A stretch of DNA of 64,000 bases from NCBI RefSeq assembly GCF_047501175.1, contig NZ_JBEQWH010000007.1:1-64000 (forward strand), in the 5' to 3' direction. Source of the stretch: Methanoprimaticola sp047501175. GTDB lineage: Archaea; Thermoplasmatota; Thermoplasmata; Methanomassiliicoccales; Methanomethylophilaceae. Position 1 is the first letter of the stretch, and every line of letters begins with the position of its first letter. Made by a program: the position numbers and the translations under genes. The notes beneath the pieces are model-generated. The model was not told where the DNA came from. It ran no database searches and was given only the letters and a program-made list of their open reading frames with translations. Shown in pieces: positions 34,393-42,549 of this stretch.

Positions 34393-34719
34393 TCAGAGCT
34401 TGCCTTCCTTGGCCTTCTTCTGCGCCCTCTTCATGCGGGCCTTGGCATCGAATCCCGTCGCCTTCTCGGCGAACTCGTTGAGACGCCTCTTGCTGTCGAG
34501 GATGGCCGCGTCGTCGGCCTCGCACCCGCACTTGTTGACGGTCGTTATGTCCAGCTTGTCCTTGGCGAGAACCTTGACCTCGATCCTCTCGAGTACCCCG
34601 TAGCTTGACACGAGGGAATCCCCGTCCTGCTCCACGTTTCCGAACACGTCGGCCATCATGGCCTTGAGCAGGTCTCCCTCGATGTTCTTGAACCATCCCT
34701 TCTTGATGTCGTACTCCAT
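34393..34719 (-). CDS. Small DUF5611-like protein
   Basis: 108 residues. Compact alpha/beta protein (EYDIKKGWFKNIEGDLLKAM, then YGVLERIEVKVLAKDKLDI) with a NKCGCEADD motif and a basic C-terminal helix rich in Lys (ARMKRAQKKAKEGKL). It resembles the archaeal DUF5611 family, a tentative match from memory. Start at 34719, 5 bases after the RaSEA stop; the pair may be co-transcribed. Function unknown; the basic tail could contact nucleic acid. Confidence 0.7.
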   Translation of the reverse strand: MEYDIKKGWFKNIEGDLLKAMMADVFGNVEQDGDSLVSSYGVLERIEVKVLAKDKLDITTVNKCGCEADDAAILDSKRRLNEFAEKATGFDAKARMKRAQKKAKEGKL

Positions 34720-34723
34720 TGTG

Positions 34724-35716
34724 TCACATCCTGAGTGCCAAATCGTTTTCAAGGCCCCTGTCGAGATCCGCGGGAGTCCCCAGGATGGCCTCTGACTCGA
34801 GATACGCCCTCCACTTAGCCTGGCACTCGCACTTCACATCCAGATCCGCAGGGTCCTGCGTGTAGCTGAATCTCTCCACCGCATCGAGTGCCGCCTTGTC
34901 GCACTCGCCACAGTTGTGGACGCCCCTGGATGCCCCGCCCCCGGAAGGGGACGACATGACCCTGGCATCGACAGTGCCAGACAGTCTTCTGAACACCTCT
35001 ATGAGGGACCATATCCAAGGGGACCTGAAGTCCCCGCGCTTCCACAGCCTCTCGACGTACGTGCCTCTCTGGACGTTGAGGGGGTTGACGGAGATCTCAT
35101 CCGAGAACTGATCCGCGAACCTTGCGGAACGGACCGCATCCTCTATCGCCATGCGTTCCGTCATGAACGGCGTCTTGAGGAGCAGATAGGTCCTCACCCC
35201 GAGGCCTTTGGACTTCAACAGCGTCCCCGCACGGAGTATGTCGTCGGGTGTGAAACCCTTGTGGACCGCCGTCTCCAGGACCTGCGGGTCGGAGCTCTCC
35301 AGGCCCAGTGCGACGGTCACGTTGGCGGGAACGTCGGCCAGGGACTCGTCGGTGATAAACTCCGGGCGGCTCTCGAAGAGGATGCGCTGACATCCCTTGA
35401 ACGCCTCGAATATCTTCGCCCTAACGGACGGAGGGACCTCGTTATCGTCCAGGAAGCTGCCGGAGGTGTAGATCTTGACGAAGGGCTCGTCCCTGTAGCG
35501 GGAGAGGGCCTGATCCAGCTGCTTCAGCAGATCGTCCTCGGTGACCCCACCGAGGGATGCCTCCCTGTAGCCGCACATCGTACAACCCCCTTCCCTGACC
35601 CAGCAACATCCGTTGGTACGCATGATCATGACCATGGCGTCGACCTTCTGGCCTCCGGCCATGTCGGTCTCCTTCCAGGAGGCCTCCAGTTGAGAGGGTG
35701 ACCTTTTCTCCTTCAT
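34724..35716 (-). CDS. raSEA: Archaeosine synthase subunit RaSEA (radical SAM)
   Basis: 330 residues. RaSEA works with ArcS to turn the preQ0-lysine adduct on tRNA position 15 into archaeosine. The cluster-binding cysteines lie in GCCWVREGGCTMCGY (Cys 37/38, 45 and 48), followed by the TIM-barrel segments YTSGSFLDDNEVP and ALGLESSDPQVLE. C-terminal cysteines in VHNCGECD and KCECQAKW are also typical. I start at ATG 35716; a TTTTAATG element 22 bases upstream suggests a leaderless message, and codons further upstream look non-coding. Confidence 0.9.
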   Translation of the reverse strand: MKEKRSPSQLEASWKETDMAGGQKVDAMVMIMRTNGCCWVREGGCTMCGYREASLGGVTEDDLLKQLDQALSRYRDEPFVKIYTSGSFLDDNEVPPSVRAKIFEAFKGCQRILFESRPEFITDESLADVPANVTVALGLESSDPQVLETAVHKGFTPDDILRAGTLLKSKGLGVRTYLLLKTPFMTERMAIEDAVRSARFADQFSDEISVNPLNVQRGTYVERLWKRGDFRSPWIWSLIEVFRRLSGTVDARVMSSPSGGGASRGVHNCGECDKAALDAVERFSYTQDPADLDVKCECQAKWRAYLESEAILGTPADLDRGLENDLALRM

Positions 35717-35865
35717 CGGATAGGCATCCCAGACCACATTAAAATTGGTTTGCCTGCATATGTTCCACGGAACAATGTGCCAGATGGTCGACCTCGACAT
35801 GGGCCTTGGCCCCCATCGACAGAAAAACCTCTTTATGCTCGCACACATGCGGGTGTCAGATACAT

Positions 35866-37218
35866 ATGTCCATGAACATTGTCGTCATCGGATCGGGGGC
35901 CGCAGGAATGTCCGCTGCATCCGCCGCGAGAAAGGCATCCAGGGATGCCAAGATCACTGTCATCACCGAGGATGAGGACATCGCATATTCGCCCTGCGCC
36001 ATCCCCTGGGGAATCGAGGGGAAAACGGGATGGGACGATATCGTCATGCATGATGCCGCGTTCTACAAGGAGAACCGCGACATAGACGTCATCATCAGGA
36101 CGAGGGTCGAGACGGTTGACGGGGACAAGAAGGAGGTCGTGGCCGCAGGAGTGACCTACCCCTACGATTCGCTCGTGATCGCCACCGGCGGGACCGTGTT
36201 CATCCCCCCTGTCGAAGGCAAGGACCTTGACAACGTGTTCGTCGTGAGGACCGTCAGGGACGGGAAGAACATCCAGAAGGCTTTGGAGGGTTCCACCAAC
36301 GTCGTGATCGGTGGGGCCGGCGTCATCGGCCTCGAACTGGCCGTTGCCCTGAGGGACATGGGGAAGGACGTCACGATCATCGAGATGATGGACCAGGTCA
36401 TACCCCGCATCGCGGACAAGGACATGGCAGACATGATCCAGCAGGAGCTCGAAGCGAAAGGAATCAAGTTCGTCATGAAGGCGCCCATCCAGGCCGTCAA
36501 GGGCGATGGGAAGGTCGAGTTCGTCACGGCCGCGGGAGAGGACTACCCCTGCGACGTCATGATCTTCGCTACGGGCGTCCGCGCCAATCTCGACATACCC
36601 AAGATGCTCGGGCTCGACATCGGACAGCTGAACGCGGTCATCGCGGCCCCGACGATGAACGCATACAGGAGGGGCCGCCTGGTCCCGGACATCTTCGTCG
36701 CCGGGGACCTGGTCCAGTGTCAGTCCGCAGTTATGCCCGGAGCGACCATGAGTCAGCTCGGATCCACTGCGGTCAAGGAAGGACTTGTGGCAGGGAACAA
36801 TGCCGCCAAAGGCGAGAAGAAGGAGTTCGGACCCGTGGCGAGCCCATGGGTGAGCATGATCGGCGACCTGCAGATCGCAGGGACGGGGATGTCCCTGGGG
36901 CTTGCATCCTGGTACGGCATAGACGTCGTATGCGGGAAGGCCGAGGGACTCACACGTGCCAGATACTATCCCGGCGGGAAGAGGCTGGTCGTCAAGGTCC
37001 TTGCGGACAGGACGAGCCACCGCCTGATCGGGGCCCAGATCGTCGCCGGCGAGGATGCCACGGGCCGCATCAACTGGCTCACGTCTGCGATAATAGACGG
37101 GAAGACCGCAGAGACGTTCATGGTCGACTCGGAGAACGCCTACTGTCCGCCGACCAACATGGTCAGGGACGTCGTTCTCGCGGCCGTCGAAGACCTTTGC
37201 CTAAGATTGAAACAGTGA
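35866..37218 (+). CDS. CoA-disulfide reductase / NADH oxidase family flavoprotein
   Basis: 450 residues. FAD-binding GxGxxG (VIGSGAAGMSAA, about 7-18), the single redox cysteine Cys 44 in YSPCAIPWG characteristic of CoA-disulfide reductases and NADH oxidases, NAD(P)-binding GGAGVIGLELA (about 152-162), FAD motif DIFVAGDL and a C-terminal dimerisation domain. It probably reduces CoA disulfide or polysulfide, or protects against oxygen. TTTATG near 35832 would make the message short-leadered; ATG 35872 is an alternative start. Four bases before the nuclease-like gene. Confidence 0.88.
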   Translation: MSMNIVVIGSGAAGMSAASAARKASRDAKITVITEDEDIAYSPCAIPWGIEGKTGWDDIVMHDAAFYKENRDIDVIIRTRVETVDGDKKEVVAAGVTYPYDSLVIATGGTVFIPPVEGKDLDNVFVVRTVRDGKNIQKALEGSTNVVIGGAGVIGLELAVALRDMGKDVTIIEMMDQVIPRIADKDMADMIQQELEAKGIKFVMKAPIQAVKGDGKVEFVTAAGEDYPCDVMIFATGVRANLDIPKMLGLDIGQLNAVIAAPTMNAYRRGRLVPDIFVAGDLVQCQSAVMPGATMSQLGSTAVKEGLVAGNNAAKGEKKEFGPVASPWVSMIGDLQIAGTGMSLGLASWYGIDVVCGKAEGLTRARYYPGGKRLVVKVLADRTSHRLIGAQIVAGEDATGRINWLTSAIIDGKTAETFMVDSENAYCPPTNMVRDVVLAAVEDLCLRLKQ

Positions 37219-37222
37219 TCAA

Positions 37223-37996
37223 ATGAAGTACGAGGAATACAAACAGCTGTACAACGACCTCCGCACACCGGCGGACGTCGAGAGACTTTCCTCCGACTAT
37301 GACGCCCGCATGTTGGACAGCCTGTTCACCCAGAAGACGACCCGCGAGGTGAAGAAGCGCTTCTACATGGTGAAGAACAACGCGAGCAAGATGCTCAAGG
37401 AATGGAAGAAGGGCAGATCGATCATGGAGCTGGCGGAGAAGAACCGCTTCCCCCCTCTCCTGACCGCCATGTTCATCTTCCTGGAGGACGGGGCGACCAA
37501 GAAGGAGTTCTGGTCCTATGTCCGCGACCCTACCCTGCTCGAGAGCGACGAGACCGCGGACGAGGTCCGCGAGGCCGTGAGGAACGACATCGTCTACTCC
37601 CCCGAGGCCAACGACCGCCAGAAAGAGCGTGGGATATGGGGGGAGGACCTCGCCCACCAGTGGCTCGACGGCCAGGGTATAACGTACCGCACGGAGGACG
37701 ACCTCCGCGGGACCGAGTTCACCAAGACCCCGGACTGCCTGCTCGACCATCCCGTGATCTACGAGGGCAAGGAGATCTACTGGGTCGAGAGCAAGGCGTC
37801 GTTCGGGGACAACACGGAGTTCAGGTTCAACGCCAGGAAGCAGCTGGTCCCGTACACCAAGCTGTTCGGTCCGGGGCTCGTGGTCTACTGGGTCGGATGC
37901 CTGGACGACCTCGACTGTCCGGAGAACGTCTACGTCTGCGACATCTCCGTGATGGGAAAGAAACTGGAAAAGACGGCGGAATGGCCGAAGGAGTGA
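37223..37996 (+). CDS. TPD-domain nuclease-like protein (CDIN1/C15orf41 homolog)
   Basis: 257 residues. The C-terminal half carries the TPD motif (KTPDCLLDHPV, Thr169-Asp171) and IYWVESKASFGDN (Glu188, Lys190) followed by FGPGLVVYWVGCLDDL. This order, D-(about 16)-E-x-K, is a restriction-endonuclease-like active site and closely parallels human CDIN1, the codanin-1 partner mutated in dyserythropoietic anaemia. The N-terminal half is a helical DNA-binding-like region (KNNASKMLKEWKKGRSIMEL). The start has GTGATC upstream and lies 4 bases after the flavoprotein. DNA or RNA target unknown. Confidence 0.85.
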   Translation: MKYEEYKQLYNDLRTPADVERLSSDYDARMLDSLFTQKTTREVKKRFYMVKNNASKMLKEWKKGRSIMELAEKNRFPPLLTAMFIFLEDGATKKEFWSYVRDPTLLESDETADEVREAVRNDIVYSPEANDRQKERGIWGEDLAHQWLDGQGITYRTEDDLRGTEFTKTPDCLLDHPVIYEGKEIYWVESKASFGDNTEFRFNARKQLVPYTKLFGPGLVVYWVGCLDDLDCPENVYVCDISVMGKKLEKTAEWPKE

Positions 37997-38008
37997 CCTC
38001 CTCCGGCC
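37983..38008 (+). terminator. Hairpin spanning the stop of the TPD nuclease gene
   Basis: GGCCG..GGAG / CTCC..CGGCC stem with a TGAC loop that contains the stop codon. A second, stronger stem follows 29 bases later. Confidence 0.45.
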
Positions 38009-38036
38009 GTTGTCATTGAAACTTGGACATCGTGTC

Positions 38037-38061
38037 GGGTCCCCGGTATCCCGGAGGACCC
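38037..38061. terminator. Shared hairpin between convergent genes
   Basis: GGGTCC/GGACCC extended by CCGG/CCGG with a one-base bulge. It lies between the convergent ends of the TPD nuclease gene and mptA and could stop transcription from both sides. Confidence 0.55.
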
Positions 38062-38068
38062 GCACGGT

Positions 38069-38953
38069 TCACTGATTCTCCTGCCTGAGCTCGCCGAGCG
38101 TGGCGACCCTCTCGGCATACGCATCGTGCTTGTGGATGGATTCCTCGGAATCGCTGATCACGTCGATGCTCACGCAGTCGGGCAGATCCGAATACCTGTT
38201 GACGAAGCGGAGGACCACGCCCCTCACCACATCCTCCACGAACTTTGTGTTCCTGTGGGCGTTGATGACGACCTGTCCCTCATCGGGCCTCTTCAGAAGC
38301 TCGAACGTGGGGGACGAGAACGAGTCCTCCACGATATCGATCAGATCGTTGGCCTCGATGGACACGTCCTCGGGCATCGTGACGGTCAGGGTGCAGACGT
38401 TCCTCTGGTTGTGGGACATGACAGGCATGTCCCCGTCGAACTCGAGCATCTCGGTGACGGTCTGCTGGGCGCACGGGCATGCGGTCATCCCGACAGCGCG
38501 GATCCCGACGGTCTTCGTCAGGGGTCCCCCGCGCTCTATGGTACCTCCGGCGAGGAGCGTGTAGATCTCGAACGTCTCCCTGCCCTGGGGGGTCATACTG
38601 GGCCTGTAGTACTCCGCGGATATGTGGACCTCCGCGTTCCTGGCATACTCGTGATGGACGAGCAGCCTCTTGCAGATGTCCGCCGCCATGTCCTCTATGG
38701 CGGTGATCGGATGACGGATGCTCTCCTCCACGACCTCGTTCAGGACCTCCACGTTCCTGGACATGTGGGACCCTTTCTGGTCTGCGGGAAGGTCCACGAA
38801 GATGTCGATCGAACAGCCGAGGGTGTTGTTGAGCTTCTCGCTGAGCCCCTCCCTCTGTACGACGACGGGTTTACGCACATTGCGAACGCCGACACGGGTT
38901 AGCTTATAGCTTGCATCGCCCTTGCCATACTGCAGGTCGCACTTTAGAGTCAT
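38069..38953 (-). CDS. mptA: GTP cyclohydrolase MptA (FolE2 family)
   Basis: 294 residues. First step of methanopterin synthesis in methanogens: GTP to dihydroneopterin 2',3'-cyclic phosphate, iron-dependent. The metal-binding cysteine motif appears in GMTACPCAQQTVTE (about 148-161), with VDLPADQKGSHMSRN and HNQRN as further family marks. Divergent from rnhB across 62 bases with TATA-like TTTTAAGG. Supports a methanogen or related archaeon. Confidence 0.93.
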   Translation of the reverse strand: MTLKCDLQYGKGDASYKLTRVGVRNVRKPVVVQREGLSEKLNNTLGCSIDIFVDLPADQKGSHMSRNVEVLNEVVEESIRHPITAIEDMAADICKRLLVHHEYARNAEVHISAEYYRPSMTPQGRETFEIYTLLAGGTIERGGPLTKTVGIRAVGMTACPCAQQTVTEMLEFDGDMPVMSHNQRNVCTLTVTMPEDVSIEANDLIDIVEDSFSSPTFELLKRPDEGQVVINAHRNTKFVEDVVRGVVLRFVNRYSDLPDCVSIDVISDSEESIHKHDAYAERVATLGELRQENQ

Positions 38954-39015
38954 GGCTCGCCTTAAAACCGAGCAATTCTTAAATGAAGCGCAATCTACAG
39001 GAAAACGGGTAACAG

Positions 39016-39654
39016 ATGCATTGTGGCGTAGATGAGGCCGGAAGGGGATCCGTGATGGGGCCCCTGGTCGTAGGAGCCGTATGGGTGGAGGATGACGATG
39101 TGCTCTCGAAGATCGGTGTCAGGGACTCCAAGAAGCTGACCCCCAAGACCCGGAAGAAGATGTACGACATGATCGTCGAAAGGGCCGATGCCTGGACGAC
39201 CGTCATGATCTCCGCGAGCGACATAGATGCCCGGAGGAAGGAGATCTCCCTGAACGATATCGAGCTGGACATGTTCTCCGAGGCGATATCGGCACATCCC
39301 TGCGACATAGCGTATGCCGACTGTCCCGATGTGAACGAGGACAAGTTCTCCGCCCGCCTCGGTGCATCGCTCCAGGATGTCGAGATAATAGCAAAGCATA
39401 AAGCCGACGACATGTACCCAGTCGTATCAGCAGCCTCCATCGTGGCGAAGGTTACGCGCGACCGCATTATCGAGGAACTTCATGTGGAACTCGGGGATTT
39501 CGGAAGCGGGTATCCGAGCGACCACTACACCATGGATTTCATCACGGACTGGATGAAAGAGAACAACTGTCCACCTCCGCACACGAGGAGATCGTGGGAA
39601 CCGGTCAGACAGATGATATCCGCCAAAGCGGTGAGAAGGCTGGACGAATGGTGA
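39016..39654 (+). CDS. rnhB: Ribonuclease HII
   Basis: 212 residues. Cleaves RNA in RNA-DNA hybrids, including single ribonucleotides. Active-site acidic residues: Asp6 and Glu7 in GVDEAGRGSVMGP, the aspartate in AYADCPDVNE and the aspartate in KHKADDMYPVVSAASIVAKV. Archaeal type with a helical C-terminus. TTAAAT near 38978 is its likely TATA box. The next gene starts 4 bases downstream. Confidence 0.95.
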   Translation: MHCGVDEAGRGSVMGPLVVGAVWVEDDDVLSKIGVRDSKKLTPKTRKKMYDMIVERADAWTTVMISASDIDARRKEISLNDIELDMFSEAISAHPCDIAYADCPDVNEDKFSARLGASLQDVEIIAKHKADDMYPVVSAASIVAKVTRDRIIEELHVELGDFGSGYPSDHYTMDFITDWMKENNCPPPHTRRSWEPVRQMISAKAVRRLDEW

Positions 39655-39658
39655 CAAC

Positions 39659-39991
39659 ATGAGCATGCAGCAGGAGATTCAGGCTGTGATCGACAGGTTC
39701 CACAGGAAGATGGAGAAGGATCCTGAACTGAAGAAGGAGATCGAACCTCTGGAGAAGATATTCAATCTGAACCTCGGAGAGGAGACATACACCCTGAAAC
39801 TCAAGGATGCTCGCATCTACCATTTCGACGCGGGACTAGACCCGAACGCGGATGTGACGGTCACCACCACCCCCGAGAACCTTCAGGGGCTCATAGACGG
39901 ATCCCTGAGGCCGATGCGTGCGTACGTCCTCAAGAAGATTCAGGTCAAGGGGAAGATCGACGACCTGATGTTCCTGAAGAAGCTGTTCTGA
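39659..39991 (+). CDS. SCP2 sterol-binding domain protein
   Basis: 110 residues, a single SCP2-like domain: LNLGEETYTLKLKDARIYHF, then DVTVTTTPENLQGLIDGSLRPMRAYVLKKIQVKGKIDDLM, the last part being the usual hydrophobic-tunnel helix pair. Such proteins bind lipids or other hydrophobic ligands; in an archaeon the ligand may be an isoprenoid lipid intermediate. GGTGA precedes ATG 39659 by 4 bases. Likely co-transcribed with rnhB. Confidence 0.85.
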   Translation: MSMQQEIQAVIDRFHRKMEKDPELKKEIEPLEKIFNLNLGEETYTLKLKDARIYHFDAGLDPNADVTVTTTPENLQGLIDGSLRPMRAYVLKKIQVKGKIDDLMFLKKLF

Positions 39992-40003
39992 ACAGACACA
40001 AAC

Positions 40004-40013
40004 ATTAAATATA
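40004..40013 (+). promoter_or_regulatory. TATA box of initiator tRNA gene
   Basis: ATTAAATATA lies 27 bases upstream of the mature tRNA 5' end, consistent with initiation at or just before the tRNA. Confidence 0.6.
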
Positions 40014-40030
40014 CCGCCTTGTTAGGCGGT
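40013..40030. terminator. Hairpin between SCP2 gene and tRNA
   Basis: ACCGCC/GGCGGT, perfect 6-bp stem with a 6-base loop. It ends the rnhB-SCP2 message or sits in the tRNA start region, between its TATA box and 5' end. Confidence 0.45.
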
Positions 40031-40035
40031 TTCAT

Positions 40036-40113
40036 AGCGAGGTGGGGTAGCCAGGATATCCCGTCGGGCTCATAACCCGGAGATCGGTCGTTCAAATCGA
40101 CCCCTCGCTACCA
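40036..40113 (+). tRNA. Initiator tRNA-Met (CAU)
   Basis: Folds as a full cloverleaf: acceptor AGCGAGG/CCTCGCT, D arm GGGT/ATCC, anticodon loop CTCATAA closed by three G-C pairs (GGG/CCC), T arm GGTCG-TTCAAAT-CGACC, discriminator A and genomically encoded CCA. The A1-U72 terminal pair and the three G-C pairs in the anticodon stem are initiator features in archaea. No intron. Confidence 0.93.
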
Positions 40114-40177
40114 TACATCATTATCATCCCCATCTGATTGGTGACCAGGAGGCTCGAAAAGCCCTTGATTTACCGTA

Positions 40178-41800
40178 TCATTCGATCTGCTCGCCAGCTC
40201 TGGGCTCTGTCACCATCTCAGGAACAGTTGATGTGTCCACCCCGAACGCATCCAATATCCTCTTGGCTCTGCGATCAACGGAATTCAGGATGATCCCGGA
40301 TGGAACGGCCACCAGCTTTAGGGATGATGCCAGATAAAGAGCGTCCCCGACCTCGTCGCGGATTCCCTCGGACCGCAGAACCGTCTGGATCTCAGAATAG
40401 ATTATTACCACCAGAAACTCGATGAACATCTGATTGTATAGATTCACATTCGCTCCCTTGAACACAGCTACCCATCTCGACCCCTTGTAGAACTGATGGA
40501 GTGTGTCCAGAAGACCCTTCCTCATAGAACGGACGAAAGATATCTCGTCCCAAGAGAAACCAGTGGCAAGAACAAGCGAACAGCCTGCATTCCGACGGAA
40601 TTTCGACATCGCATCCCTGTTAACTGTTACCTTCATCAACCCATACCTGTCTGTCGAAACCTTCAACAGGTTTACGAGTCCCCCTGCTTCATTCCGAAGA
40701 GAGGTTTCTGGATCACTGGAAAACTGCCCATTCAATCTCAACTTTATGCTATTTATAGAATCGTTGACGAATCTTATGATGTCTGAATTTATGTGGGGGC
40801 TGTAGCTCATGAAAGCCTGAAGACGGACCCCACACTTGGAGAATCTTTGATCGGAATCGTACACGCCACGATATGCGCCGTGTTCCATCAGAATGCCCAC
40901 CTGGGTTTCCTTCACGATGGACCCATCCTCCCTGTGATGCTCCATGTCATCAAACGGAACCCCGAACGCGCTGGACATGGAGACGTATTGCACTGATGAT
41001 GCTGGAAAAGGGATTATGAAATCGAGATCGTTCACTATGAAGTCGGCAAGACGGAGAGTTGAAGACGATGTCGTATCCGAAACAAGTATCGGCCTGTACC
41101 CGGATTCCTTCATATGTAACATCAACTTGATCACATCGGACGGGTCCAACGAAGGATTGTTCATGAGATCGAATCCGATCGGTTTTCCCTCTCCATCCAT
41201 CGCCACAACCACGGCCACATCGTCCGACTTCGTAGAGGAATACAGCATCCTCAAAAAATCACCGAATCCTTTGGATAATGATGCCACGATCGGCAACAAG
41301 AATATCCGATTATCATCCTGCCCGACCCTGTTTCTGAAGAACCTCTCTGAATCGATCCGACTGAATGAGTTAAGGACATCCGCCACCCATTTCGAGTTGA
41401 TTGTCTCTGCTCCCGTCCCCAGACACTCACGGATGTATGACTCCTTCAGAGTCCTGTCAACATAATCCGATGATGATGGCCGTATGGCCTGGGCCATGGC
41501 CATGGCCAATATCCTGAGTCCGCGATCGCCAAAAACCTCCTCCAGATCGTCCAACAGGTTCAATCTCTTGATGACGGACATCACCACCGCGACATCGCCA
41601 TAACTTTTGATGTCCAACATCCTGCCTATCAGAAGATCGGCTTCAGAGAATCCCTTCTTTGGAATTATCTCTCCCGTTCCCGGATCGACTATACCGAGAT
41701 ATGTCCTCCTTGAGACAGGGTTCTTTCTTCCAGGGACGCGCTCGGAGGTACACGCGTACGCATACCTCCTCCCGTTGATCTCCGTGTAGGTGATTCTCAC
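40178..41800 (-). CDS. Transposase-like protein, diverged (IS1634/IS4-type N-terminus)
   Basis: 540 residues. The N-terminus (YACTSERVPGRKNPVSRRTYLG and DPGTGEIIPKK) resembles IS1634-like transposases. The DDE core is eroded: strand VVVAMDGEGKPIGFDLM could carry the first Asp, VSDTTSSSTLRL the second, but the third conserved acidic residue expected near VRSMRKGLLDTLHQFYKG is not evident. A hydrophobic C-terminal helix (LYNQMFIEFLVVIIYSEI) matches the family. It sits just beyond the tRNA 3' end; no terminal inverted repeats or target duplication were found. Same family as the protein at 52139. Either a decaying element or an exapted protein. Confidence 0.7.
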   Translation of the reverse strand: MRITYTEINGRRYAYACTSERVPGRKNPVSRRTYLGIVDPGTGEIIPKKGFSEADLLIGRMLDIKSYGDVAVVMSVIKRLNLLDDLEEVFGDRGLRILAMAMAQAIRPSSSDYVDRTLKESYIRECLGTGAETINSKWVADVLNSFSRIDSERFFRNRVGQDDNRIFLLPIVASLSKGFGDFLRMLYSSTKSDDVAVVVAMDGEGKPIGFDLMNNPSLDPSDVIKLMLHMKESGYRPILVSDTTSSSTLRLADFIVNDLDFIIPFPASSVQYVSMSSAFGVPFDDMEHHREDGSIVKETQVGILMEHGAYRGVYDSDQRFSKCGVRLQAFMSYSPHINSDIIRFVNDSINSIKLRLNGQFSSDPETSLRNEAGGLVNLLKVSTDRYGLMKVTVNRDAMSKFRRNAGCSLVLATGFSWDEISFVRSMRKGLLDTLHQFYKGSRWVAVFKGANVNLYNQMFIEFLVVIIYSEIQTVLRSEGIRDEVGDALYLASSLKLVAVPSGIILNSVDRRAKRILDAFGVDTSTVPEMVTEPRAGEQIE

Positions 41801-42034
41801 AAACCATCATGACTGACTGGATATATTATGAAATTGTTTTATAGCTACATATCCGAATAATTATGATGATTATACGAAAGTTTTTATAATAAATTCAGTC
41901 GATTGAGTACTGTCTCTATCGAAACCACGGTCCAAATCGTGTACTACGTCGAGACGGGTGATTGAAATGCAGAACGGATCGACGACATCGACCTCGATGA
42001 TAGAATCAAGTAACAAAGGGGTCGTGGAATCATC
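41801..42034. other. AT-rich gap upstream of transposase-like gene
   Basis: 234 bases, low GC around 41820-41900, with several TATA-like words and partly repeated ATGATGATTAT-type sequence. It should contain the promoter of the transposase-like gene (minus) and of the small membrane protein gene (plus). No insertion-sequence end was recognised. Confidence 0.4.
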
Positions 42035-42292
42035 ATGAGGAACGAATACGCCATCCTCTTCTCAATGGTCATGCCCGGAGTAGGGCACGTGTATATGGGC
42101 AAGACCGTCAAGGGAGTCATCCTGATGATACTGGCCATGATCGGGCTATTCGTGTTCCTCATGCCTCACGCACATTACCAGATATCCTGGTCCATGCAGG
42201 AATACATCGTGGTCGCGGTCATCTGGATCGCAGCAGGGGTATTTGGTGTGGCAGACTGCACCAGAACCGGTAAGAAACAATCTGCAGAATGA
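42035..42292 (+). CDS. Small two-helix membrane protein (TM2-like)
   Basis: 85 residues. Two membrane helices (about 22-42 and 56-74) joined by a short loop, after an N-terminal segment FSMVMPGVGHVYMGKTVKG that resembles TM2-domain proteins (P-G-x-G-x-x-Y-x-G-K). A charged tail TRTGKKQSAE ends it. TM2 proteins are widespread with unclear roles. A perfect terminator follows. Stands alone. Confidence 0.7.
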   Translation: MRNEYAILFSMVMPGVGHVYMGKTVKGVILMILAMIGLFVFLMPHAHYQISWSMQEYIVVAVIWIAAGVFGVADCTRTGKKQSAE

Positions 42293-42298
42293 GTGAAA

Positions 42299-42320
42299 GG
42301 ATCAGTGAAACGACTGATCC
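42299..42320 (+). terminator. Terminator hairpin after TM2-like gene
   Basis: Perfect 8-bp stem GGATCAGT/ACTGATCC with loop GAAACG, 6 bases after the stop codon. Confidence 0.65.
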
Positions 42321-42330
42321 TAAAGCAAAC

Positions 42331-42356
42331 GGGCCGGGATACAAGATTCTCGGCCC
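42331..42356. other. GGGCCG/CGGCCC hairpin
   Basis: Six-base-pair stem with a 14-base loop, shortly after the previous hairpin, in a 230-base gap (42320-42549) without a gene. Could be a second stop for either convergent message. Confidence 0.35.
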
Positions 42357-42479
42357 TTCACATCATTTGACCGCATCCGAGACACCGAGATGTTGTGTGA
42401 TTCAGAACCAAATGCATCGACTGTATACGGCCACGGTCGTTCAGACCTGAAGACGAACCACATTGTCCAGAAGTTTGAC

Positions 42480-42512
42480 GCCCCCATGACCATACGGGAC
42501 AGCCATGGGGGC
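42480..42512 (-). terminator. Terminator hairpin of amt-glnK operon
   Basis: Perfect 9-bp stem GCCCCCATG/CATGGGGGC with a 15-base loop, about 38 bases beyond the glnK stop. Confidence 0.55.
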
Positions 42513-42549
42513 CTGTGAAGGTGCGAAGTGCCAGACGTGTATCGCGGAC

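Noticed and set aside
40114..41880. Terminal inverted repeats around the transposase-like gene
   Set aside because: ATCATTATCAT-like words on both sides are imperfect and misplaced; no convincing pair of ends.
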